Source: Halorubrum salsamenti
GTDB lineage: Archaea > Halobacteriota > Halobacteria > Halobacteriales > Haloferacaceae
Length of the DNA stretch: 64,000 bases
Assembly (NCBI RefSeq): GCF_007671685.1
Contig: NZ_VCNL01000005.1
Coordinates: forward strand, 186,001-250,000
Reading direction: 5' to 3'
The translations under genes were made by a program, and so were the position numbers. Under the pieces are notes generated by a model. The model worked only from the letters and a program-made list of their open reading frames with translations. It was not told where the DNA came from and did no database searches. Of the stretch, positions 53,070 through 60,388 are shown one piece after another; the first letter of the stretch is position 1; each line of letters begins with the position of its first letter.

Positions 53070-53837
53070 CTAACGGCGCGCATTGAGTTCGTGGAACTCG
53101 TCTCGGATATACGCCGTATACGCGTCTGCGATATGTTCAAGGAGCACTTCCCCGGCAGCAGCGGTCGCTGGCCTCGCATCACCGAGAACACCGCTTTCAT
53201 CATATGTTTCTACGCCGTCAGCAAATAACGCCGCCGCAGATACCGCTCCGGTGTGTCCTTCGGGGAGTTCGCCTTCCACAAGAGATGGTTCAATAGCGAG
53301 AAGCATCGCAGTCTCGCTGGCACCTGCGTGAACGACGGGTTCGTCGACATCGATTCCTGCGGCCGCTAACCCTTCTTCAAGCAGTTCCATGTATCGTTGG
53401 AGTCTGGTAATGGCGACGAGATCCACGCCTTCCATCCGTGCGAGTTCCGCGTATGCGGCGTCAACTATGGAAAACGAACCTCCGTGTCCAGGGAGTATCA
53501 CAACCCGGGTAAATCCCTGAGTCTCGAAGGATGACACGTAATCACGGAGCACTGCCGTGAGTGTATCCGGAGATATAGAGAGAGTGCCAGGGAATGCGGA
53601 GTGTTCGTCAGAAGGCCCGACTGGCACAGGAGGGGCAACAAAAGCATCATCGAGGTTCCGAGCGACACGTTCCGCAAGTGCCGTCGCGATTCGGGTGTCT
53701 GTCCCGACCGGGAGATGCGGCCCATGTTGTTCGGTTGCGCCGAGCGGAACAATGATGGTATCTACACCTCCTTGAACCGCAGATTCGATCTCTTGCCACG
53801 TCAGATCAGCCAATGTCACGTGGTCAGGGTCACTCAC
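53070..53837 (-). CDS. mftE: MftE, creatininase-family peptidase of mycofactocin maturation
   Basis: About 255 residues of creatininase-like fold: VPLGATEQHGPHLPVGTDTR (metal-binding Glu, His, Asp), VILPGHGGSFSIV (metal His) and HAGASETAML (Glu). MftE cuts the modified MftA C-terminal dipeptide free from the leader. Starts are uncertain: GTG 53837 is used; TTG 53864 has GAGGAG 7 nt upstream, and the frame extends to TTG 53879. The gene is convergent with the SDR gene and lies at the left border of the composite insertion, divergent from mftA if the insertion is removed. Confidence 0.82.
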   Translation of the reverse strand: MSDPDHVTLADLTWQEIESAVQGGVDTIIVPLGATEQHGPHLPVGTDTRIATALAERVARNLDDAFVAPPVPVGPSDEHSAFPGTLSISPDTLTAVLRDYVSSFETQGFTRVVILPGHGGSFSIVDAAYAELARMEGVDLVAITRLQRYMELLEEGLAAAGIDVDEPVVHAGASETAMLLAIEPSLVEGELPEGHTGAVSAAALFADGVETYDESGVLGDARPATAAAGEVLLEHIADAYTAYIRDEFHELNARR

Positions 53838-53905
53838 AGCTGTATCGTTCACCCGATGATACAAGATTGTTCTCCTCAATGAGTTACGCTGCTATCCTCA
53901 TATCC

Positions 53906-53913
53906 AATGGCCC
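53906..53913 (+). repeat. Target-site duplication, left copy (AATGGCCC)
   Basis: AATGGCCC directly precedes the GGCTCTGTTG border of the composite element at 53914 and recurs as the first eight bases after its other border (59946-59953). Eight base pairs is the IS6-family duplication length. Confidence 0.7.
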
Positions 53914-54960
53914 GGCTCTGTTGAAATCCTCAACAAGTGACACATTCTACCCCGGGTGTGGTCAATACAGGAGACTCACGTAACGACGTAGAACGGTGAC
54001 CTATTTACATCGTATCAAAAACCGCGTGCAAGATACAGAGCATCTATTCAGTAGTCAGATCCATCAAACGATTAACTATTTCTCCTCATCAGACGAACTT
54101 GCAGGTGATGAATCAAACCACCTCTCTCCAGTCTCGACTCGGACTCTCCAATCGGTCATTGGCGGGTCTCGGTCTCGCCGCATCGGGCTTTATTGGTTTT
54201 ATGGGGATCATCACGGCAGAAGTCCTCTATCCGAACTACACGACCCGACAGGATATCAGCGACTTGGGCTCGACACGCCCACCTAACCCAGTGATACACG
54301 AACCCTCGGCGACGATCTTCAATTCCACAATGCTTCTGACAGGACTGATTGTAATCCTCTCGGCATATCTGCTCTACCGCGCGATGAATCGTCGCGGGTT
54401 TCCGATTACATTGGCCATCTTCGGATTGGGAGCCTTCGGTGTCGGGGTCTTTCCGGGAAACATGGCTCCGTGGCATGGACTATTCGCCCTCCTTACGTTC
54501 TTTATGGGCGGTATCACGGTCCTCCTCTCCGCACGGGTCGTTTCCCGACCGTTCTCGTTCCTCTGTGGGGTCTTTGGTGGAGTCTCGCTCCTTATTCTCA
54601 TCAGTGTGTTTTTCTTCGGACTGGTCGTCGGTGGTCCGCATCCGCTCGAATTCCTCGGGGCCGGCGGAATCGAGCGCTGGGTCGTCTATCCACTCATCCT
54701 CTGGCTGCTCGCTTTCGGTGGCTATCTATTGGCGGAATCGGATGCGACGAGGAGCCTTACGAAATAGGTAACAGGTAACGATACCCACGGGGTTCGAGCG
54801 AGGAGTTCACAACCAGTGGTGACCGATACGCGCGTTGTATCTCGCACGGCTGGCGGGACGTTTCTCTGAAATGGCAGAACCGTTGGTGTTCAATACGCAC
54901 TCTTCAGCAACCAGCTGTTTCATACAATAATATGTCCGAAGAAGAGGATTCAACAGAGCC
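53914..54960 (-). mobile_element. Cassette-like element E4 (1,047 bp)
   Basis: Right end inverted at 53914-53971; left end read from 54960 backwards (GGCTCTGTTGAATCC, TCTTCTTCGGACATAT, ATGAAACAGCTGGTTGCTGA). Cargo is a DUF998 membrane protein gene. It forms the left arm of the composite, its left end pointing inward. Confidence 0.7.
54108..54767 (+). CDS. DUF998-family membrane protein (cargo of E4)
   Basis: 219 residues from ATG 54108 (GTG 54105 and TTG 54099 also in frame). About six helices with the DUF998 pattern: AASGFIGFMGIITAEVLYPNYT, RQDISDLGSTRPPNPV, TIFNSTMLLTGLIVILSAYL, PWHGLFALLTFFMGGI. Members are integral membrane proteins of unknown function. It is the largest cargo among the cassettes here. 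GC is lower than the core genes. Confidence 0.72.
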   Translation: MNQTTSLQSRLGLSNRSLAGLGLAASGFIGFMGIITAEVLYPNYTTRQDISDLGSTRPPNPVIHEPSATIFNSTMLLTGLIVILSAYLLYRAMNRRGFPITLAIFGLGAFGVGVFPGNMAPWHGLFALLTFFMGGITVLLSARVVSRPFSFLCGVFGGVSLLILISVFFFGLVVGGPHPLEFLGAGGIERWVVYPLILWLLAFGGYLLAESDATRSLTK

Positions 54961-55071
54961 CTATCGTATAGTAACGAACCGTACTCTCGGTCGTCGACCC
55001 CGCCCTACTCCTCGCCGGCGCCGTTCTCCAACATCATGTCTGTACCGGGGGTCGCCCACGTCAAGCAGCGG

Positions 55072-55356
55072 TCAACCGTACCGTTTGTGCGCGTCGTCGA
55101 TATCCATGATATCGATCACACGGACTTCACTGTCGTCCTCAACGATGAACGCCGTGTGGGTCCGGCCAATGTGTAGCCGATAGATCTCCTCGCCGTCAAC
55201 TGTGAGCTTCTCCCGGTCACCGGAGCCTGCGCCCGGTCGAGGGTACGGGTCCTCAGCCAACTTTCGGAGATTGTCCTTGACGATTCGCGTACTCTTCTCG
55301 TCGAGCAGCGAGACGTACTCGCGCGCGTCGGCAGCGAGCAGAACGTTATAGCTCAT
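55072..55356 (-). CDS. RelE/ParE-family toxin
   Basis: 94 residues (ATG at 55356; another ATG one codon earlier). MSYNVLLAADAREYVSLLDE, KDNLRKLAEDPYPRPGAGSG, LTVDGEEIYRLHIGRTHTAF, VRVIDIMDIDDAHKRYG: the RelE fold with Arg residues in place for mRNA cleavage. Overlaps the antitoxin gene upstream. It probably stabilises the replicon-like composite. Confidence 0.8.
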   Translation of the reverse strand: MSYNVLLAADAREYVSLLDEKSTRIVKDNLRKLAEDPYPRPGAGSGDREKLTVDGEEIYRLHIGRTHTAFIVEDDSEVRVIDIMDIDDAHKRYG

Positions 55357-55543
55357 CAAGCGGCGTCAGCTCCTCCGTGTCCGCCTCGCGGACTTCGCGG
55401 ACTTTGTCGGCGAGCTGGCGCCGGTGGTGTTCTTGGATCAGCTCTTCGAGCAGATCGTCGTACGTCTTTCCTGCGCTCTTTAGTTCGTTCAGTTCTTTCC
55501 ATCGTTCCTCTGTAACGGGAATTCGTTTGTTTGCGTTCGACAT
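55346..55543 (-). CDS. Antitoxin partner of the RelE toxin (RHH-like)
   Basis: 65 residues from the ATG at 55543. RIPVTEERWKELNELKSAGK and TYDDLLEELIQEHHRRQLAD resemble the ribbon-helix-helix/DUF7557 antitoxins of haloarchaea, followed by an acidic toxin-binding tail DTEELTPLDEL. Stop and toxin start overlap. Confidence 0.75.
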   Translation of the reverse strand: MSNANKRIPVTEERWKELNELKSAGKTYDDLLEELIQEHHRRQLADKVREVREADTEELTPLDEL

Positions 55544-55717
55544 GGCGGGTGTTTTTTTTTTCACGTAGAATCACCCCCGGCTTCCCCGAGATTCATCCCA
55601 TTATTTGGTCTCCTCGTTTATCCAGGGGGAGTGACGCGCCTTGATTCAGATCGCCCGTGCCACTTGACGATCCTTTTCAGCTACGTGTGCAATCCTTACA
55701 ACCATTACAACTTAAGC

Positions 55718-56263
55718 TTAATCCCCGCTGTCGTCGCCGGCGCCGGCGTGATCGCCGTCACGCCCGGAGCGCATGTTGTGTCGCTTATACGCCTGCAACT
55801 GTTCCAGAAAGGACCGACGCGTGTCGAGGATCGGGTCAGCAACCCCCGGTGTCTCGGGCTCAGGCACGGGTACGTCCACCTCCGCAACGACGGCGCGGTG
55901 ATCGATGCGGTCGACCACGCTCTCGACGCGGTCGCGACGCTCGCGAATCTCACACTCCTCGCGAACGCGTTGCTCCTGCGCGGCGAGCTGTTCGAGACCG
56001 TCGATCGCGCCATCGACGTGCGGGCCCATCTCGTCGTCGTACCGATCGAGTCCCTCGTGCAGCTCGTCGACGGTCGTCTCCCGGCCCTGTTCGCGCTCGG
56101 CGGCGGCGATCGACTTGAGCCGGTCGGCGACGCCCGGTATGTCTGAGCCCTCGCTCACGATATCCGAGAATCGCACGTCAGACAGTGTATCACGCGAGTT
56201 ATCTATCGATATCTTTCCGTCGACGGCGACACCGGTAAATTCGGGCAGTGACAACTTTCGCAC
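55718..56263 (-). CDS. Hypothetical acidic coiled-coil protein near orc1
   Basis: 181 residues, strongly acidic. RKLSLPEFTGVAVDGKISID at the start and a helical, coiled-coil-like middle (VDGAIDGLEQLAAQEQRVRE and ECEIRERRDRVESVVDR). C-terminus Gly/Asp-rich. No known domain. Position beside an Orc1/origin and toxin-antitoxin pair suggests a plasmid maintenance or partition role; this is inference. Confidence 0.55.
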   Translation of the reverse strand: MRKLSLPEFTGVAVDGKISIDNSRDTLSDVRFSDIVSEGSDIPGVADRLKSIAAAEREQGRETTVDELHEGLDRYDDEMGPHVDGAIDGLEQLAAQEQRVREECEIRERRDRVESVVDRIDHRAVVAEVDVPVPEPETPGVADPILDTRRSFLEQLQAYKRHNMRSGRDGDHAGAGDDSGD

Positions 56264-56725
56264 GATTCTACGTATTAGTTCATTATGTGATACGAATGTC
56301 CAAAGCGCTTATCACATTAGAACAAAATCTGCGTGTGCGGCAACGCAGGGTTGTCGCTTAGCCGGCACACCCCCTTACTGCCAACATTCTGTAGCGATGG
56401 CGTCGTCGACGAGCTGATCGGACGACGTGGAGCCGGTGCTGTCTCGATCGCCTTCTCGATCAGGAGAGACCACACGTCAGCGACGAGAAAAGCGCCGCCG
56501 ACGTGCAGAGGGGGTGGGAGCGTGAGGGGTTGTGCCGCGAGCGACCCGTGGGCCGCGTGTTCTCCTACTGCCCTCGGGTAGTTAACCTCCAGCCTGACCC
56601 GTGGTGGAAGTGGACCAGACGACGATCTCGCGGTTCGCCGGATACCCCGCGGTGCCGCTGTAAGTCACCAACCAGATCGCTGTCTCAGTAGTTACAGACC
56701 GGCGTCTCCGAGAAATGTCGGCGTC
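56264..56725. other. Gap without a recognised gene
   Basis: No gene recognised in about 460 bp. Short frames are Arg-rich in both directions. The segment probably holds the terminator of orc1 and decayed sequence. Confidence 0.3.
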
Positions 56726-57952
56726 CTACGACAGCGTGCTCTGCCGACTGAATGTATCCACGTCTTGCACGATCCCGTCAAAGTCCTCGACGTGCTCGAA
56801 CCCTTCCAGTAGCGAATCGAGGTTCACGCGTAGTTCTGAGAGGTAGTAATCCCCACCCTGTACGCCGCCTTTCCGCTTGTGAGTCATTGCCAGATTGTAT
56901 GTGTCGAGGTTCGTAAGCTTGTCACGAATACTTCGCGATGTGAGTTGATTCGTCCCAATCGTGTCAGCGACGCGTTTGTACTCCGAATAGACCTCTTTCG
57001 TCCGCGCGGGCGTGTCTCCGCGAGATTCGAGTATCGCCAGCGCCATCAAGAGCGCCTGATCGTTGATCGTCAGATCCTTGAGCTTGTTGACGATGTTTAC
57101 CTCTTCCAGTTCGTCTCGGGCATCGTCGAGGTGCGCCTCGGTAACGATATCGCTTCCCTCAACGCAGGCGATATCTCCGGCTTCATGGAGGAGGCGAATC
57201 GCCTGTCTCGCAGAGCCGGTGTCCTTTGCCGTCCACGCGGCCGCCAGCCCGACCACGCCGTCATCGACTGCATCGGGTTTGAACGCGGTGTCGACACGGT
57301 CGTACAGAATAGACCGCAGATCGTCGGCGTCGTATGGATCGAAGTGAACCTCGTTCTCATAGAGGCTGTCCTTCGTTTTTGCGGATAGATCCTGTTTGAA
57401 CTGGAGGTCGTTCGAAATGCCGATGATCGAGAGGTGTGCGTTCGTGATTTTTCCGTTCGATCGCGCCCGTGGGAGCTGGTACAACAGGTCGTCGTCAGAT
57501 CCGAGGTTGTCGATTTCGTCGAGGAAGAACACGATGTACCCACCAATTTCGTCGAGCCGTCGGAACATTCGCTCATTGAGATCGGTGAGCGAGAGTCCCT
57601 TTGGTCGCTCTGTCGTTTCGGGCTCGATCTCGGTGAGGATCTTCCCGACGGACTGATAGGCAGTGTTCACGTCTTTCAACGACACCTCGAACGTCCGAAG
57701 GTCGATATCTTTCTCTTGGCAGTAGTTGTGAAGTTCCTCTAACACGACACGAGCAGTGACGGTCTTTCCCTGCCCGGTCTTCCCGGAGATGAGGACGTTC
57801 TTCGGCTCGATCCCGGAGCGGATCGTCGTCCGAAAACTCTTCGCGATCTCTTCTAATTCGGGCTCGCGCTCCGGGAGACGATCAGGAACCCACTCTTCCA
57901 TCAACGCGCGCTCGTTCTCGAAGACGTTAGTGTCGGTTTCAAACAGCGACAT
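56726..57952 (-). CDS. Orc1/Cdc6-type replication initiator
   Basis: 408 residues. AAA+ ATPase: Walker A VLISGKTGQGKTVTAR near residue 55, Walker B YIVFFLDEIDNLGSDDDL, sensor 1 SIIGISNDL, sensor 2 GSARQAIRLLHEAG, then a winged helix (RVADTIGTNQLTSRSIRDKL and YNLAMTHKRKGGVQGG). Initiates replication from the adjacent origin. Start at the ATG at 57952 just before the origin repeats. The ORB repeats beside it are unlike a generic ORB, matching the usual one-origin-one-initiator arrangement of haloarchaea. Confidence 0.92.
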   Translation of the reverse strand: MSLFETDTNVFENERALMEEWVPDRLPEREPELEEIAKSFRTTIRSGIEPKNVLISGKTGQGKTVTARVVLEELHNYCQEKDIDLRTFEVSLKDVNTAYQSVGKILTEIEPETTERPKGLSLTDLNERMFRRLDEIGGYIVFFLDEIDNLGSDDDLLYQLPRARSNGKITNAHLSIIGISNDLQFKQDLSAKTKDSLYENEVHFDPYDADDLRSILYDRVDTAFKPDAVDDGVVGLAAAWTAKDTGSARQAIRLLHEAGDIACVEGSDIVTEAHLDDARDELEEVNIVNKLKDLTINDQALLMALAILESRGDTPARTKEVYSEYKRVADTIGTNQLTSRSIRDKLTNLDTYNLAMTHKRKGGVQGGDYYLSELRVNLDSLLEGFEHVEDFDGIVQDVDTFSRQSTLS

Positions 57953-57996
57953 GGGGCTCTACCTTGCGAGTATCATACACACATTCATTTATAAAA

Positions 57997-58405
57997 CCCC
58001 CACCTTCCGCATTTTCCCGAACTTCCTCATAAGCCGGGTTTTATATACCACACCCACACCCCGTTTCCGCATAATTCCCGTCAGTAGGCGTGGGGGTACC
58101 AGAGCGCCTGTCTCGGCACCGAACCACGCCCTCCCCGATAATCTCGCTTCGCTCTTGTCGCGTTGTTATATATCTTTTGTTTAATGTGTTGTTGTTGTTG
58201 TGTTGTAGGCTGGAGACACCAACAAACAGCACTATTAGACAATTCGATACTGGCGTGTGAACACCGTTTAAGTACGCTACTCGTGGAGTGGCGCTATTGA
58301 GGCCCTCCAAATCACCGGGTGAATAATGCGGAAACGAGGGGTGTGTCTCCGGTTGTGTGCCGTCGTGGAATGTGGTGTCTTCGATTATGCGGAAATGGGG
58401 GGTCT
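57997..58405 (+). other. Replication origin with four ORB-like repeats
   Basis: Four copies of a motif with core TTCCGCATWAT preceded by a C-tract: R1 57997-58018 and R2 58056-58079 in the + direction, R3 58321-58343 and R4 58381-58405 in inverted orientation. Between them lies an AT-rich stretch (58160-58207, TTATATATCTTTTGTTTAAT then GTT repeats), a probable unwinding element. The block lies directly upstream of the Orc1/Cdc6 gene, as in haloarchaeal origins. Confidence 0.75.
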
Positions 58406-58526
58406 GTTGGATACTGACGAGAGGTGCGCTGGTTGCCACAATACGCCTTTTTAGACGCTGACTGCCGACGATCGCGTATGCGAGTACAACCCCCTATCAC
58501 GTCTCACGTTGCGGGCGGTGAGACCG

Positions 58527-59219
58527 ATGGGCGTTGACCACCCGACCAGTGCGACCACGACGACCGCCGCCGAAGACCCACTCCGGCACGTCGTCGTTCG
58601 CGAGGCTGCCGGCGAGCGCGACGCGTTCTACCTCGCGCACCTCTGGTCGCGCTGGTTCGGCACCGAGTACAAACACGGGCACCGATACGCATCGGGAAAG
58701 CTTCCATACCCGCTCTTTCCAGTCGCCGGGTGGAGCACTGAGACCATCGAGATGGAGAACCTCGCCGTCCACGGCGTCGTCGCCGGACACGACCCGCCCG
58801 ATCGCGACGGCGCCGTGCAGATCGGCGGCGGGTTCGCGTCGATCATGAGCCACGAGCACACTGTCGATGAGCCGCCCGACGGCGGGTTCGACGCTGCCGC
58901 GCTCGCGGGCGAGCGCAACGCGTGGCTCTGGTTCGGCGTCGTCGACGAGTCGTGGCGCGGGCTCGGACTCGGCCGCCGGTTGTTCGAGCGCCGGCTCCAG
59001 TGGGCTCGCGATCAGGGCGCCGACATGGCGTTCGCGTTCGGCTGGGAACACGAGGGCCGGACGAGTCGCCCGCTGTTTGAGGCCTTCGGGTTCATCCCCG
59101 TGGAGCGCTTCGAGCGACTGTACGAAGGCGATCGCAACGTGTGTCCGGAGTGCGGGGCGCTGCCCTCGAACGACCGGACGTGTACGTGTGCCGGCGTCGT
59201 GTGGGCGACGGACCTGTAG
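58527..59219 (+). CDS. GNAT-family N-acetyltransferase with a C-terminal zinc ribbon
   Basis: 230 residues from ATG 58527. GNAT core with acetyl-CoA loop VVDESWRGLGLGRRLFERRL and FEAFGFIPVERFERLYEG. The final 30 residues contain CPECG and CTC, likely a small zinc ribbon. Substrate unknown; a role in modification of a toxin or replication protein is conceivable. It lies between the origin and cassette E3 and ends 4 bp before it. Confidence 0.75.
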   Translation: MGVDHPTSATTTTAAEDPLRHVVVREAAGERDAFYLAHLWSRWFGTEYKHGHRYASGKLPYPLFPVAGWSTETIEMENLAVHGVVAGHDPPDRDGAVQIGGGFASIMSHEHTVDEPPDGGFDAAALAGERNAWLWFGVVDESWRGLGLGRRLFERRLQWARDQGADMAFAFGWEHEGRTSRPLFEAFGFIPVERFERLYEGDRNVCPECGALPSNDRTCTCAGVVWATDL

Positions 59220-59223
59220 CTAC

Positions 59224-59945
59224 GACTCTGCTGAAACCCATTCTTCAGACACACTACCGTCTGAAACAGCCGGTCGCTGAAGAGTGCGGATATATCGACA
59301 GGAGGATGTCAGAGGCACAGTCGTCTATCCTCCTAAATAACACACAGTTGTTGAATGTGATAAGACCTCGGAGCCGGTTCTTACAGGCGATAATTGCACT
59401 GTAATGCTGGAATCGGCAGAATGTATCAGCTGATTATTATTTCAACAAAGCCTTTGAGTTGTCTTCATCAGGTGCTTGAATTGTACGTTTCCGGAATTGA
59501 TTCGAGGAGTGCTTCGACGAGGTCATCATCGCCGTACCGGACTGTCTCTGAACGGGGGTCATAATCAACCACACCAATCATGCCGAGTTGGGGAAAGTGG
59601 TTGTGGTGGAGGGCTACTGCAAGTTTGTCATACTCGTCTGCGATCGAGTCCTGCTTCTGGAGATGACTCACCACATCACTAATCGACACGCGATCCGTCT
59701 CAGCTTCTCGCAGGAAGTGAATGATACACCGACGCTCGTACTTGTCTAACAGTGCGAATCGTTGGTCGATCTCTTCAGAAGTATATTCTCGCATTGTCTT
59801 ATTTCCCACCCGACTCTTGAATCTGTTAGTATAAAGTATTGTTCTGGTTGACAGGTTGGCCAGTTCTCTATAGCGCTGAGTAAATGCCCTGTATTGACCG
59901 CAACCGGATCAGAATGTGTCACCTGATGAGGATTTCAACAGAGCC
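59224..59945 (+). mobile_element. Cassette-like element E3 (722 bp)
   Basis: Left end 59224-59284 (GACTCTGCTGAAACCC, TTCTTCAGACACACTACC, CTGAAACAGCCGGTCGCTGA), right end 59888-59945 (CCTGTATTGACCGCAACC to GGATTTCAACAGAGCC). Cargo is a DUF7344-type gene. It forms the right arm of the composite, and its right end meets the AATGGCCC duplication in front of mftA. Confidence 0.72.
59468..59794 (-). CDS. DUF7344-type winged-helix protein (cargo of E3)
   Basis: 108 residues from the ATG at 59794. REYTSEEIDQRFALLDKYER, RCIIHFLREAETDRVSISDV, ALHHNHFPQLGMIGVVDYDP, the pattern of haloarchaeal DUF7344 regulators. A CTTTATACT box at 59829-59837 gives a short leader to 59794. It is divergent from the mftABC operon but separated from it by the element end. 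Could control host or cassette genes. Confidence 0.7.
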   Translation of the reverse strand: MREYTSEEIDQRFALLDKYERRCIIHFLREAETDRVSISDVVSHLQKQDSIADEYDKLAVALHHNHFPQLGMIGVVDYDPRSETVRYGDDDLVEALLESIPETYNSST

Positions 59946-59953
59946 AATGGCCC
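59946..59953 (+). repeat. Target-site duplication, right copy (AATGGCCC)
   Basis: Second copy of AATGGCCC, immediately after the right border of the composite. Removing 53914-59953 joins mftE and mftA across one copy. Confidence 0.7.
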
Positions 59954-60024
59954 AAAAGTGATTTCCCCGTAAAAGGGAGGGGTATCCAAACGTATTTAGT
60001 AATCTATTGTGTGGTTGATACTGT

Positions 60025-60144
60025 ATGTCACAGTCAGCGGATTCAAGCAACGATACTGAACAGTCCACAACTGACGAGCCCGATATCGAGGAAGATCTCT
60101 TCAAGGAAGAGCTCCGAATTGATGGAATATGTGGCGTCTACTAG
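60025..60144 (+). CDS. mftA: MftA, mycofactocin precursor peptide
   Basis: 39 residues, too small for usual ORF lists. The leader (SQSADSSNDTEQSTTDEPDI and EEDLFKEELR) is acidic and the C-terminus is IDGICGVY-stop, which matches the mycofactocin core (IDGMCGVY in mycobacteria): MftC decarboxylates the final Tyr and cyclises it with Val, MftE cuts after Gly. A TATTTAGTAA box lies about 27 nt upstream of the ATG, so the message is leaderless. The first gene of mftABCF; mftB starts 1 bp after the TAG. Confidence 0.88.
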   Translation: MSQSADSSNDTEQSTTDEPDIEEDLFKEELRIDGICGVY

Positions 60145-60145
60145 C

Positions 60146-60388
60146 ATGACCACGAAACTGGCGAGGCCCGATCACATCAAATTCAGGCGGGAGGCGGAAG
60201 GAGGACTCGTGTACGATCACGAAAACTACGGCTACGAGGACGCGTCCATGTACGAAGTGAGCGACACCGTTATTGATATCTTAGAGTACGTCGACGGAGA
60301 ACAACCTCGACAGGCTCTCGAAGAGAAGTTTTCGCCGGCCATCGTCGAAACACTATTACAGCGCGGAGTCATCACAAATGTCGAGTGA
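60146..60388 (+). CDS. mftB: MftB, mycofactocin chaperone (RRE protein)
   Basis: 80 residues. The ATG at 60146 follows the mftA stop by one base. LARPDHIKFRREAEGGLVYD, GYEDASMYEVSDTVIDILEY and PRQALEEKFSPAIVETLLQR fit the MftB/PqqD-like RiPP-recognition fold, which presents MftA to MftC. Overlaps mftC by 11 bp. The longer in-frame version from 60011 runs through mftA and is excluded. Confidence 0.82.
   Translation: MTTKLARPDHIKFRREAEGGLVYDHENYGYEDASMYEVSDTVIDILEYVDGEQPRQALEEKFSPAIVETLLQRGVITNVE

Larger units (their letters stand above)
53914..59945 (+). mobile_element. 6.0-kb composite element splitting the mycofactocin locus
   Basis: Both outer borders are 58-bp right ends in inverted orientation. 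They start GGCTCTGTTGAAATCC and end with GGTCAATACAGG, and differ at about seven or so positions. Flanking AATGGCCC copies form a direct 8-bp duplication. Interior: cassette E4 (DUF998), a RelE toxin-antitoxin pair, an unknown protein, Orc1/Cdc6 with origin repeats, a GNAT gene, and cassette E3 (DUF7344). No transposase is present, so movement needs one in trans, or a copy has been lost. It lies between mftE and mftA. Confidence 0.75.

Noticed and set aside
58186-58207. GTT repeats as a CRISPR-like or satellite array
   Set aside because: Only a short simple tract within the origin's AT-rich element; no repeat-spacer structure. No CRISPR array was seen anywhere in the window.
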